Positions 1 through 7,916 of a DNA stretch of 64,000 nucleotides are shown here, piece by piece. Both the position numbers and the translations under genes were made by a program. A model generated the notes under the pieces. That model searched no databases, had not been told where the DNA came from, and saw nothing but the letters and a program-made list of their open reading frames with translations. This stretch comes from Microbispora siamensis (GTDB taxonomy: Bacteria > Actinomycetota > Actinomycetes > Streptosporangiales > Streptosporangiaceae). Location: the NCBI RefSeq assembly GCF_016863095.1, contig NZ_BOOF01000017.1, positions 175,193 through 239,192 on the forward strand. Reading direction: 5' to 3'. Every line of letters begins with the position of its first letter. Within the stretch, counting starts at the first letter, position 1.

Positions 1-173
1 GTGTAGAGCGTCACCTGCTCCTTGAGGGCCATCCGCTTCTGCTCGGCGAAGGCCACGACCTCGCCCTCGGAACCGTCGGGGAGAGCCATATGGACGACGT
101 ACCTGTTCACCATCACGGTGATCTTCTGGCGCAGGTACAGGCGGGTCTGTGCCTGCAGGGTCGCTATATCCAT
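1..173 (-). CDS. LURP-one/scramblase-like protein, 5' part only
   Basis: Only the first 57 codons are in the window; the gene runs off the left edge. It starts at an ATG at 173. The visible N-terminus (MDIATLQAQTRLYLRQKI, later MVNRYVV and AFAEQKRMALKEQV) resembles the start of small actinobacterial LURP-one-related proteins, which fold as a Tubby-like beta-barrel. The family call is by remembered pattern, and the missing C-terminal two thirds would be needed to confirm it. No function is assigned. Confidence 0.5.
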   Translation of the reverse strand, partial: MDIATLQAQTRLYLRQKITVMVNRYVVHMALPDGSEGEVVAFAEQKRMALKEQVTLY

Positions 174-309
174 ATGAGACTCCAAGGACGGTCTTTTGCC
201 TCCCTATATGCCCTCTTCCAGAAGAAGATCACCAACGAGATGCGCGCTGGACGACTTCAGTGACCATAACCACACTTTTCGGGCTTGATGAAACCAGGGA
301 AGATCCCTA

Positions 310-328
310 TAAGGTAAGGCTTACCTAA
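310..328. promoter_or_regulatory. Iron box (IdeR/DmdR-type operator)
   Basis: TAAGGTAAGGCTTACCTAA matches the actinobacterial iron box TTAGGTTAGGCTAACCTAA at 16 of 19 positions and is a near-perfect inverted repeat. It sits 23 bases before the start of the iron-siderophore binding protein. The expected effect is repression of the downstream importer when iron is plentiful. Confidence 0.85.
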
Positions 329-351
329 TCACTCTCGGCAGGGAGCCCTGT

Positions 352-1401
352 ATGTTTCTCCGGCACCGCGGTATCGGTCTCGGTATCGGCGCCGTCGCGG
401 TCGCACTCTCACTGGCTGCCTGCGGCACCTCCTCCGGCACCGGCACCGGCGCCGACACAGGTAAGCCCGCCGCCGAGGCCGCCAAGAAGGCCGTCGCCAA
501 GGGCGGCGAGGACTTCGGCACCGCCGCGGAGAAGACCGCCGCGATGGGCACCGCCGCGAAGCCGGGCGAGTGGCCGCGCACCGTCACCCACGCCATGGGC
601 ACGACCGAGATCAAGGCCCCGCCCACCCGGGTCGTCGTCCTGGACGTCGGAGAGCTCGACAACGTCGTGTCCCTCGGCGTCAAGCCGGTCGGCTTCGCGC
701 CCAGCGAGGGCTCTCCCGAGCTGCCGTCCTACCTGAAGCAGGACGCCGGAACCCCGAAGAACGTCGGCACCATCAACAACCTCAACCTGGAGGCGATCGC
801 CGGGCTGCACCCGGATCTGATCCTCGGCAGCCAGTTGCGCGCCGCCGACCAGTACGACGAGCTGTCGAAGATCGCCCCGACCGTGTTCTCCATCCGTCCC
901 GGCTTCACCTGGAAGGAGAACTACCTCCTCAACGCGGCCGCCCTCGACAAGACCGAGGAGGCCAAGGCAAAACTCGCCGAGTACGACCGCAAGGTGAAGG
1001 ACCTCGGCGCGAAGCTGGGCGACGACAAGCCCGTCGTCTCGATGGTGCGTTTCCTGCCGAACGGCGTGATCCGGCTCTACGCCAACGCCTCCTTCATCGG
1101 CACCATCCTCCAGGACGCAGGCGTCCCGCGCCCGGCCAACCAGAACATCCCCGACCTCGCCGCCGAGGTGAGCGCGGAGAACATCGACCAGGCGGACGCG
1201 GACGTCATCTTCACCGGTGTCTACGGCGATCCGAAGGCCACCGACAAGTCGGCGGTCCAGGGCAATCCGCTGTGGAAGAACCTCAAGGCGGTCAAGGCCG
1301 GGCACGCCTACGAGGTCCCGGACGAGACCTGGTATCTCGGCCTCGGTGTCACCGCCGCCATGGAGGTCGTCGGGGATCTGGAGCGATACCTCGCCGGATA
1401 G
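352..1401 (+). CDS. Iron-siderophore ABC transporter substrate-binding lipoprotein
   Basis: This 349-aa exported lipoprotein should capture ferric siderophore outside the cell and pass it to the permease pair encoded next. The N-terminus has an Arg-bearing n-region, a hydrophobic stretch and the lipobox LAAC with the lipidated Cys at residue 24. The rest follows the FepB/FhuD (periplasmic-binding TroA-like) pattern: a strand with VVVLDVGELDNVVSLGVKP, then IAGLHPDLILG. The start ATG is preceded by GGGAG. It is the first gene of a four-gene operon behind the iron box at 310-328. The siderophore type cannot be read from sequence. Confidence 0.9.
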   Translation: MFLRHRGIGLGIGAVAVALSLAACGTSSGTGTGADTGKPAAEAAKKAVAKGGEDFGTAAEKTAAMGTAAKPGEWPRTVTHAMGTTEIKAPPTRVVVLDVGELDNVVSLGVKPVGFAPSEGSPELPSYLKQDAGTPKNVGTINNLNLEAIAGLHPDLILGSQLRAADQYDELSKIAPTVFSIRPGFTWKENYLLNAAALDKTEEAKAKLAEYDRKVKDLGAKLGDDKPVVSMVRFLPNGVIRLYANASFIGTILQDAGVPRPANQNIPDLAAEVSAENIDQADADVIFTGVYGDPKATDKSAVQGNPLWKNLKAVKAGHAYEVPDETWYLGLGVTAAMEVVGDLERYLAG

Positions 1402-1440
1402 GCGCACGCGGTCCCTCCCCGGCTCCGAGAAAGCGAACGA

Positions 1441-2475
1441 ATGTCCCGTGCCACCCGACGCCGCATCGGCCCGACGGCCGGGGGCGCGCTCCTGCTGGTC
1501 CTCACCGGACTGCTGGTGCTCGCCGTGCTGCTCAGCCTCGCGGTGGGCAGCCGCCAGATCGCGCCGAGCGTGGTGGTGGACGCCCTGATACATGGTGGGG
1601 TGCACGGCGGCGGCAGCGACGACGCCCAGGTCGTACGGGCGTTGCGGGTGCCGCGCACCCTCATCGGGGTGATGGTGGGCGTCGCCCTCGCCGTGGCCGG
1701 CACCGTCATGCAGGGCATCACCCGCAACCCCATCGCCGAGCCCGGCATCCTGGGCGTCAGCCAGGGCGCCTCGGTGGGCGTGGTGTGCGCGATCGCGTTC
1801 CTCGGAGTGCACTCGCTGAGCGGTTATGTGTGGTTCGCCTTCGCAGGGGCGGGGATCGCGGCGGTCGCGGTCTACGTCATCGCCAGCGGCGGGCGCGGCG
1901 GCGCCACCCCGGTCAAGCTCGCCCTGGCAGGCACCGCGATGAACGCCCTGCTCGCCTCCGTGGTCTCCGGCATCGTGACGACCGACGCCGAGGCCCTGGA
2001 CGAGTTCCGGTTCTGGCATGTCGGCTCGATCAGCGGCCGGAGCGCCGAGATCGCCGGTCAGACCTGGCCGTTCCTCCTCGCGGGGCTGCTGCTGGTCGCC
2101 GCGACGGCCCGGGGACTCGACGCGCTCGCGCTCGGGGAGGACGTGGCCGCGGGGCTCGGCCACAACGTCCCCCTGCTGCGGATCCTCGGAGGTCTCGGCG
2201 CCACCGTCCTGACCGGCGTCGCGGTCGCCGCCGCCGGTCCGATCGCCTTCACCGGCCTGGCCGTCCCGCACATCGCGCGAGCGCTCGTGGGCACCGACCA
2301 CCGCTGGGTCCTTCCCGCGGCGGCCCTGCTCGGTCCCGTGATGCTCCTGGTCGCGGACGTCCTCGGCCGCGTCGTCTTCCCGCCCTCGGAGGTGCCGGTG
2401 GCCGTCATGACCGCACTGCTCGGCGTACCGTTCCTGATCGCACTGGTACGCAGGAAGGCGGTGGTGGCGGCGTGA
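1441..2475 (+). CDS. Iron-siderophore ABC transporter permease (FecCD family), subunit 1
   Basis: This 344-aa integral membrane protein of the FecCD/BtuC permease family has about ten hydrophobic segments. Family signatures are RVPRTLIGVMVGVALAVAG, then MQGITRNPIAEPGILG, and near the C-terminus AAGPIAFTGLAVPHIAR. It should form the heterodimeric pore with the next gene. The start ATG at 1441 lies 39 bases after the binding protein stop. The stop codon overlaps a possible GTG start of the following gene, which suggests translational coupling. Confidence 0.92.
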   Translation: MSRATRRRIGPTAGGALLLVLTGLLVLAVLLSLAVGSRQIAPSVVVDALIHGGVHGGGSDDAQVVRALRVPRTLIGVMVGVALAVAGTVMQGITRNPIAEPGILGVSQGASVGVVCAIAFLGVHSLSGYVWFAFAGAGIAAVAVYVIASGGRGGATPVKLALAGTAMNALLASVVSGIVTTDAEALDEFRFWHVGSISGRSAEIAGQTWPFLLAGLLLVAATARGLDALALGEDVAAGLGHNVPLLRILGGLGATVLTGVAVAAAGPIAFTGLAVPHIARALVGTDHRWVLPAAALLGPVMLLVADVLGRVVFPPSEVPVAVMTALLGVPFLIALVRRKAVVAA

Positions 2476-2477
2476 CG

Positions 2478-3536
2478 ATGCCCAAAAGCCCCACGCGCCC
2501 CACCGGGTTTGCCGTCCTGCGCGCGGGGCGGGGCAGCTTCCTGCTGCACCGCAGGGCGACCCTCGTCGCCACCCTGCTCGGCGCGTCCCTCGCGGTGACC
2601 GCCGTCGTCTATCTGTGCGTCGGTGAATCCTTCGTCGGTCCCGGGGAGGTCGTCCGCGTGCTTGCCGGGCAGCCGAGCCCCGACGAGTTCGTGGTCGGCA
2701 CCCTGCGGATGCCCCGCCTCGTGGTCGGTCTGCTCGCCGGCGCCGCCTTCGGCGTCGCCGGATCCTTCATCCAGACCGTGGCACGCAACCCGCTCGCCAG
2801 TCCGGACGTGATCGGTGTGACACATGGCGCCGGCGCGGCGACCGTCGCCGCGATGACCTTCGGCGTCGCCGCGCACAGCACCCTGCCGTACGTCTCGATC
2901 CTCGGCGGCCTGGCCGCCGCGGCCCTGGTCTACGTCTTCGCCTGGCGCAAGGGCCTGCACGCCGCCCGCTTCGTGCTCATCGGCATCGGCATCTCGGTGG
3001 CCCTCGGCTCCCTGACACAGCTGCTCCTCACCAAGGGCGACTACCTGGTGGCCCAGCAGGCCAAGGTCTGGCTCACCGGATCGCTCAACGGCCGCGGCTA
3101 CGACCATGCCGCACCGCTCGCCTCGATCCTGCTCGTGCTGACGCCGGCGCTGTTCTGGGCGGCCCGGGCCCAGCGCACGGTGTCGTTCGACGACGACACG
3201 GCGACCGCTCTCGGCGTACGGCTCGGCCGGGTCCGCCTGTGCCTGACCGTCCTCGGCGTCGTCCTGGCATCGGTGGCGACGGCCGCGGCGGGCCCGGTCG
3301 ACTTCGTCGCGCTGCTCGCCCCGCAGATCGCCCGCCGCCTCACCCGCACCGCGCAGATCCCCCTGGTCGGCTCCGCGTTGACCGGCGCCCTGATCGTCAC
3401 CGTCGCGGATCTGCTGGCCCGCAAGCTGTTCTCCCCGATCGAGCTGCCGGTCGGCGTGTTCACCGCGGCGGTGGGCGCCCCGTATCTGATGTGGCTGATC
3501 GTCCGCACTCGCAGCCGTTCCGGAGGCACCGCATGA
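2478..3536 (+). CDS. Iron-siderophore ABC transporter permease (FecCD family), subunit 2
   Basis: This is the second FecCD permease, about 352 aa. It shows RMPRLVVGLLAGAAFGVAG, TVARNPLASPDVIGVTHGAG and the C-terminal AAGPVDFVALLAPQIARRL. Two starts are possible: ATG at 2478, used here, or an in-frame GTG at 2472 that overlaps the upstream TGA. Either makes it tightly coupled to the first permease. The stop overlaps the start of the ATPase gene (ATGA), as usual for these operons. Confidence 0.9.
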   Translation: MPKSPTRPTGFAVLRAGRGSFLLHRRATLVATLLGASLAVTAVVYLCVGESFVGPGEVVRVLAGQPSPDEFVVGTLRMPRLVVGLLAGAAFGVAGSFIQTVARNPLASPDVIGVTHGAGAATVAAMTFGVAAHSTLPYVSILGGLAAAALVYVFAWRKGLHAARFVLIGIGISVALGSLTQLLLTKGDYLVAQQAKVWLTGSLNGRGYDHAAPLASILLVLTPALFWAARAQRTVSFDDDTATALGVRLGRVRLCLTVLGVVLASVATAAAGPVDFVALLAPQIARRLTRTAQIPLVGSALTGALIVTVADLLARKLFSPIELPVGVFTAAVGAPYLMWLIVRTRSRSGGTA

Positions 3537-4330
3537 CCGGGAACCGCCTGAGGGCCGAGGGGCTCGTGCTCACGTACGAGGACCGTACGGTCGTGGACGG
3601 CCTCGACCTGGAGATCCCGGACGGGCGGGTCACGGTCATCATCGGGCCCAACGCGTGTGGCAAGTCCACCCTCCTCCGCGCGTTGGGCCGGCTGCTCAAG
3701 CCGCGGCGTGGCTCGGTCCTGCTGGACGGCACCGAGCTGGCACGCATCCCCACCAGGCGAGTCGCCCAGGAGATCGGGCTGCTGCCGCAGACCCCCGTGC
3801 CGCCGGAGGGGATCACGGTCTCCGAACTGGTGACCCGCGGGCGGCAGCCACACCACAAGTGGTGGCAGCAGTGGACGGAGGCGGACGAGAAGGCCGTCGG
3901 CGAGGCGATGGACCGCACCGCGACCGGCGATCTCGCGGAGCGGCTGGTCGACGAGCTGTCCGGTGGCCAGCGGCAGCGGGCCTGGATCGCGATGGCCCTC
4001 GCCCAGGACACCGACCTCCTGCTGCTCGACGAGCCGACGACCTACCTCGACATCGCGCACCAGGTCGAGGTGCTCGACCTGGTCCGGCAACTCAACCGCG
4101 AGCGCGGCCGGACTGTCGTCGTCGTCCTGCACGACCTCAACCAGGCCGCCCGCTACGCCGACCACCTCATCGCCATGAAGGCGGGACGAATCGTCGCCCA
4201 GGGCGCACCGGGCGACATCATCACCGCGGATCTGGTCCACGAGGTCTTCGGACTCACGTCGGTCGTCGTGCCGGACCCGGTCACGGGCGGTCCACTGGTC
4301 GTACCGGGCGCCCCCTGGCAGCGCGGATAG
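3533..4330 (+). CDS. Iron-siderophore ABC transporter ATP-binding protein
   Basis: This 265-aa ATPase powers the importer. All ABC signatures are present in order: Walker A GPNACGKST, the Q-loop in LLPQTPVPP, the signature LSGGQRQRAWIAMALAQD, Walker B LLLLDEPTTYLD and the switch His in VVVLHDLNQA. It starts at an ATG overlapping the permease stop by 4 bases and ends the operon. No convincing terminator hairpin follows. Confidence 0.93.
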   Translation: MTGNRLRAEGLVLTYEDRTVVDGLDLEIPDGRVTVIIGPNACGKSTLLRALGRLLKPRRGSVLLDGTELARIPTRRVAQEIGLLPQTPVPPEGITVSELVTRGRQPHHKWWQQWTEADEKAVGEAMDRTATGDLAERLVDELSGGQRQRAWIAMALAQDTDLLLLDEPTTYLDIAHQVEVLDLVRQLNRERGRTVVVVLHDLNQAARYADHLIAMKAGRIVAQGAPGDIITADLVHEVFGLTSVVVPDPVTGGPLVVPGAPWQRG

Positions 4331-4435
4331 GCCCCTGTCACCTCAGGGTCGGGGGATCGGGGTTTTCTCAGGGTTCCTCGTGGAACGTGACTCCCGACGC
4401 CGTCCGTTGAACCGGATGACGAAAGGAGCCGATCG

Positions 4436-4651
4436 ATGTACCGATCGAGGCAGCACAAGATCATCGCTGGCGTCTGCGGGGGGATCGCGGACCGGTACGG
4501 CATGTCGCCGACGGTCGTGCGGGTGCTGTTCCTGCTGTCCTGCATCTTGCCGGGTCCGCAGTTCGTGGCCTACCTCATCATGTGGGTGCTGTTCCCCAAG
4601 GCCCCGGCCGCTTCCGCCCCGCACTACGACTACTCGTACGGGCGGAGGTAG
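4436..4651 (+). CDS. PspC-domain small membrane protein
   Basis: This 71-aa protein is essentially a single PspC domain. Its conserved core reads KIIAGVCGGIADRYGMSPTV, followed by VRVLFLLS and a second hydrophobic stretch ending in YLIMWVLFPK. A strong ribosome site (AAAGGAG at 4422-4428) fixes the ATG. PspC domains occur in membrane-stress and phage-shock systems, but this minimal form has no defined partner here. It appears to be a single-gene unit. Confidence 0.85.
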   Translation: MYRSRQHKIIAGVCGGIADRYGMSPTVVRVLFLLSCILPGPQFVAYLIMWVLFPKAPAASAPHYDYSYGRR

Positions 4652-4703
4652 GCGGCACGAGGCCGCGCGGGCCCGTTTATGCTCACATCAGGAGAGGTGA
4701 GCG

Positions 4704-5342
4704 ATGATGCGGCAACGGCCCCTGACGCTGGTCCAGGACGACCTGGTCGACTACGAGAAGGCCATGGAGCGCATGGCCGCGCTGGTCGAGGAACGGCAGG
4801 ACGACGCGCGGCCCGACACCTTGTGGCTGCTCAGTCATCCGCCGGTCTTCACGGTCGGCAAGCGGACGCTGGAGACCCACCTGCCCGACCCGTCGGCCGG
4901 CATCCCCGTGGTGCCGACCGGCCGCGGCGGCCAGCTCACCTATCACGGGCCCGGGCAGCTCGTCGGCTATCTCATCGTGAAGCTGCGCGACGGCGAGGGC
5001 GTGGTCGACTACATCCGCGAGGTCGAGCTGCGGCTGGTCGAGGCGCTGGGCACGCTCGGCGTCCCGGCCGAGCGCCGCGACACCCCGCCCGGGTCGGAGC
5101 TGCTCACCGGCGTGTGGACCCGGGACACCGGGCGGAAGATCGTCTCGATCGGCATGCGGTCGAGCCGGTCGGTCACCAGCCACGGCTTCGCGCTCAACGT
5201 GGACGGCGACCTCACGCCGTGGGACCTCGCCGTCCCCTGCGGCATGCCCGACGTGGAGATGACCTCGATCGCCCGCGAGCTCGGACGGGCCTCTATGGAG
5301 GAGACCCGCCGAGTCGTCGCGGAGGCGTTCGAGGCCTCCTGA
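4704..5342 (+). CDS. lipB: Lipoyl(octanoyl) transferase
   Basis: This 212-aa cytosolic enzyme moves the octanoyl group from acyl carrier protein to lipoyl domains, the first step of protein lipoylation. The diagnostic motif RGGQLTYHGPGQLVGYL is present. The expected catalytic Lys lies in GRKIVSIG and the catalytic Cys in AVPCGMPDVEM. The Shine-Dalgarno region AGGAGAGG precedes the start. Two adjacent Met codons (4704 and 4707) are possible starts. The partner lipA is not next to it in this window. Confidence 0.93.
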   Translation: MMRQRPLTLVQDDLVDYEKAMERMAALVEERQDDARPDTLWLLSHPPVFTVGKRTLETHLPDPSAGIPVVPTGRGGQLTYHGPGQLVGYLIVKLRDGEGVVDYIREVELRLVEALGTLGVPAERRDTPPGSELLTGVWTRDTGRKIVSIGMRSSRSVTSHGFALNVDGDLTPWDLAVPCGMPDVEMTSIARELGRASMEETRRVVAEAFEAS

Positions 5343-5355
5343 GGGTTCTAGCGGG

Positions 5356-6915
5356 TCACGCGACGGGCTCGGGCTCGCCGACGTCGTCGCCCATATCGTC
5401 AACCGTACGGCGGGGCCCGGTGAACCAGTGCTTGGCGGACAGGTGCCACCACAGCGCGATGCCGATGAGTACGGCGCCCACGGCGATGGGGGCGTAGTTC
5501 ACCGACGTCCAGGTGAAGTCCTCGGTGCCCGGGACGCCGGCGGGGGCGATGGGCAGGATGAAGTAGATCGAGATGATCGCGATCTCGATCACGGCGATCC
5601 AGGACAGCGCCTTGTACTTGCGGCCGAGGGTCCACGGCCCGGGCTGGAAGGAGTCCCCGGCGCGCAGGCGCAGCCAGATCGGGATGAGGAACGCGAGGTA
5701 GAGCCCGATCACCGCGATGGACACCACGGCGAGGAACGCCACCGGGGTCGTCGTGCCCTCGGGCGCGTAGAGCGCGGGCAGCGTGATCAGCAGCGCGACC
5801 CCGCAGCCGCCGATGATCGCGTTGACCGGCGTGCGGTTGCGGTCGACCTTCGACCACAGCCGCCAGCCCGGCACCGCGCCGTCGCGGGAGAACGCGTACG
5901 TCATCCGCGACATCGAGGTCACGCAGCTCATACCGCAGAAGAACTGCCCGATCGTGGAGATGCCGAAGACGACGGTGGCGAGGGTGGACGACAGCGACGA
6001 GGTGAAGATGGCTCCGACGAAGCCGCCCTCGGCGTCGACCGCGTCCACGTTCGTGGCCGCGAACAGGAACGACAGCAGCAGGATCCAGCCACCGATCGCG
6101 GAGTAGAAGATCGACTGCCACAGGCCCTTGGCCGCGGTGCGGGCCGCGCCGTGGGTCTCCTCCGACACGTGGGCGCAGGCGTCGAAGCCGGTGATCGTGT
6201 ACTGCGTGAGCAGGAAGCCCAGCGGCAGCACGTACAGCCAGAACGCCGGGCCCGAGTCGCCCTCGCCGAAGCCGGAGTGGTTGAACGTCTCGAACAGGAA
6301 GCCCACGTTCTGGTGCTTCGACGGGCCGAAGATCAGGATCAGCACGACGGCCGCCGCGCCGAACACATGCCACCACACCGAGACGTTCTGCAGTAGTGAG
6401 ATCAGGCGGTGGCTGAAGATGTTGATCAACGCGTGCAGCACCAGGACGATCGCGAACAGCAGGAACGTCTGGCGCAGCGCGTCGCCGTCGGCCCAGGAGT
6501 CGCTGAACCGGCCGATCGTGATGTTCAGGAACGTCGCGCAGCCGTAGTCGACCGACGCGGTCACCGCGATCAGGCCGATCAGGTTGAGCCAGCCGGTGAA
6601 CCAGCCGTGGACCGGCCTGCCCAGCTTCGCGGCCCACCAGTAGATGCCGCCCGCCGTCGGGTACGCGGAGACCAGCTCCGCCATGCAGAACCCGATGATC
6701 AGAATGAACGCCGAGATCAGCGGCCAGCCGATGGAGATCGCAAGGGGTCCGCCGTTGTTCCACGCCTGACTGAAGGTGGTGAAGCACCCGGCCAGGATCG
6801 AGATGATGGAGAAGGAGATCGCGAAGTTGGAGAACCCGCTCCAGGTGCGGGCCAGTTCCTGCTTGTAGCCGAGTTCCGCTAGTCGTTTGGCGTCGTCGTC
6901 GAGGGCTTGCGCCAC
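5356..6915 (-). CDS. APC-superfamily amino acid permease
   Basis: This 519-aa membrane transporter has about twelve hydrophobic segments. After a short polar N-terminus (MAQALDDDAKRLAELGYKQ, with GTG read as Met) comes the family stretch WSGFSNFAISFSIISILAG, and later YPTAGGIYWWAAKLG, typical of the amino acid/choline transporter branch of APC. The GTG start at 6915 has GAGGAGG upstream. It lies 11 bases after the stop of the phosphotransferase gene, so the two are probably co-transcribed. The divergent dehydrogenase suggests, but does not prove, a methylated-amine or amino acid substrate. Confidence 0.85.
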   Translation of the reverse strand: MAQALDDDAKRLAELGYKQELARTWSGFSNFAISFSIISILAGCFTTFSQAWNNGGPLAISIGWPLISAFILIIGFCMAELVSAYPTAGGIYWWAAKLGRPVHGWFTGWLNLIGLIAVTASVDYGCATFLNITIGRFSDSWADGDALRQTFLLFAIVLVLHALINIFSHRLISLLQNVSVWWHVFGAAAVVLILIFGPSKHQNVGFLFETFNHSGFGEGDSGPAFWLYVLPLGFLLTQYTITGFDACAHVSEETHGAARTAAKGLWQSIFYSAIGGWILLLSFLFAATNVDAVDAEGGFVGAIFTSSLSSTLATVVFGISTIGQFFCGMSCVTSMSRMTYAFSRDGAVPGWRLWSKVDRNRTPVNAIIGGCGVALLITLPALYAPEGTTTPVAFLAVVSIAVIGLYLAFLIPIWLRLRAGDSFQPGPWTLGRKYKALSWIAVIEIAIISIYFILPIAPAGVPGTEDFTWTSVNYAPIAVGAVLIGIALWWHLSAKHWFTGPRRTVDDMGDDVGEPEPVA

Positions 6916-6926
6916 TGAGGCCTCCT

Positions 6927-7844
6927 CTAACTGGTGCGGAGTTTCCGGACGCCGTCGAGCAGGCGTCCGAAGCTGGGATCCCCGAGGTCGCGTACGGCTT
7001 GGGCGAACTTGTCGGCGGCCTCGGCGGAGTAGTCGAATCCGGGCAGGGCCCCGGAGCGGACCAGCCCCTGGTGGATGACGAACCAGAGGGTCCAGGCGAG
7101 GTTGGACATGATCAGATTCAGCCGCACCCGGGGGACGTGCTCGTCGTCGCCGAAATAGGCCCGCGTGAGCCGTACGACCTGGTCGGGGTCGAAATCGGAC
7201 TCGGCGGCGATGTCCCCCAGCTCGAAACAGGGGTCGTTGTTGCCGGAGAGCTGGTAGTCGACGATCCGGACACCGTCGCCGGTGGCGATCAGGTTCTCGG
7301 CCAGCAGGTCGTTGTGGCAGGGGACCGTGGGAAGCGGCCGCCGGGCCAGCGCCGCCTCGATGTCGGCCACGACCGGCAGCACATCCTCGTATCCGGCGGG
7401 GAGGGCCAGGCCGCAGGCGCGGCACCGCGCCACGAACTCGCGGAGCTTGTCGAAGATCGAGAAATCGTTGCCGAAGCGGGGGCCGGTGTGCAGGCGGCGG
7501 CAGGCGTCCGCCACCTGCTCGATCCGGGCGGCCACGGCCGGGGCGTCGAGGGTGACTCCGTCGAGGTACTCCAGGAGGAGGACGCCCGGCAGCACGTGGA
7601 CGACGCGGGGGCCGATCCCGGACGACGCCGCGGCGACCGTGTTGGCGATCTCTTGGTCGAGCGGGATGCCGAGACCGGTCTCGGCGATGCGCGGGTCGAG
7701 CACCCGCAGGAGCCAGCGGTCGCCGTCCTCGCTGTCGACCCTGGCGATGTGGTGGCTGAGCCCGCCCTTGATCGTCGTGAAGGTCAGGGGCCGCCCGGCC
7801 CAGGCCGTGACGAGATCCATTGCGTCTGCGACGGGATCTGGCAT
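6927..7844 (-). CDS. Aminoglycoside-phosphotransferase/choline-kinase-like protein
   Basis: This 305-aa kinase-fold enzyme has the APH catalytic loop CHNDLLAENLI (His-x-Asp and Asn) and the metal-binding Asp in RIVDYQLSGNNDP, as in choline kinases and APH-type phosphotransferases. The ATG at 7844 has AAAAGGAG upstream. It is the first gene of a two-gene unit with the APC permease and is divergent from an FAD/folate dehydrogenase. A role in phosphorylating a small amino alcohol such as choline fits the context, but the substrate is inferred. Confidence 0.75.
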   Translation of the reverse strand: MPDPVADAMDLVTAWAGRPLTFTTIKGGLSHHIARVDSEDGDRWLLRVLDPRIAETGLGIPLDQEIANTVAAASSGIGPRVVHVLPGVLLLEYLDGVTLDAPAVAARIEQVADACRRLHTGPRFGNDFSIFDKLREFVARCRACGLALPAGYEDVLPVVADIEAALARRPLPTVPCHNDLLAENLIATGDGVRIVDYQLSGNNDPCFELGDIAAESDFDPDQVVRLTRAYFGDDEHVPRVRLNLIMSNLAWTLWFVIHQGLVRSGALPGFDYSAEAADKFAQAVRDLGDPSFGRLLDGVRKLRTS

Positions 7845-7916
7845 GCCCGGCTCCTTTTGGTCTACCTTCAGACCATTGATCCGATTGTCTGGGCCGGGTG
7901 TTACAGGACGGTACCG

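Noticed and set aside
409..2301. Long open frames opposite or out of frame with real genes, such as this 630-codon one
   Set aside because: In DNA this GC-rich the other frames stay open by chance. The product is composed of Arg, Gly, Ala, Asp and Glu without any domain, while the opposite strand holds clear transporter genes.
4331..4435. Possible terminator after the iron importer operon
   Set aside because: The repeated CTCAGGGT runs are direct, not inverted, so no stable stem can be drawn.
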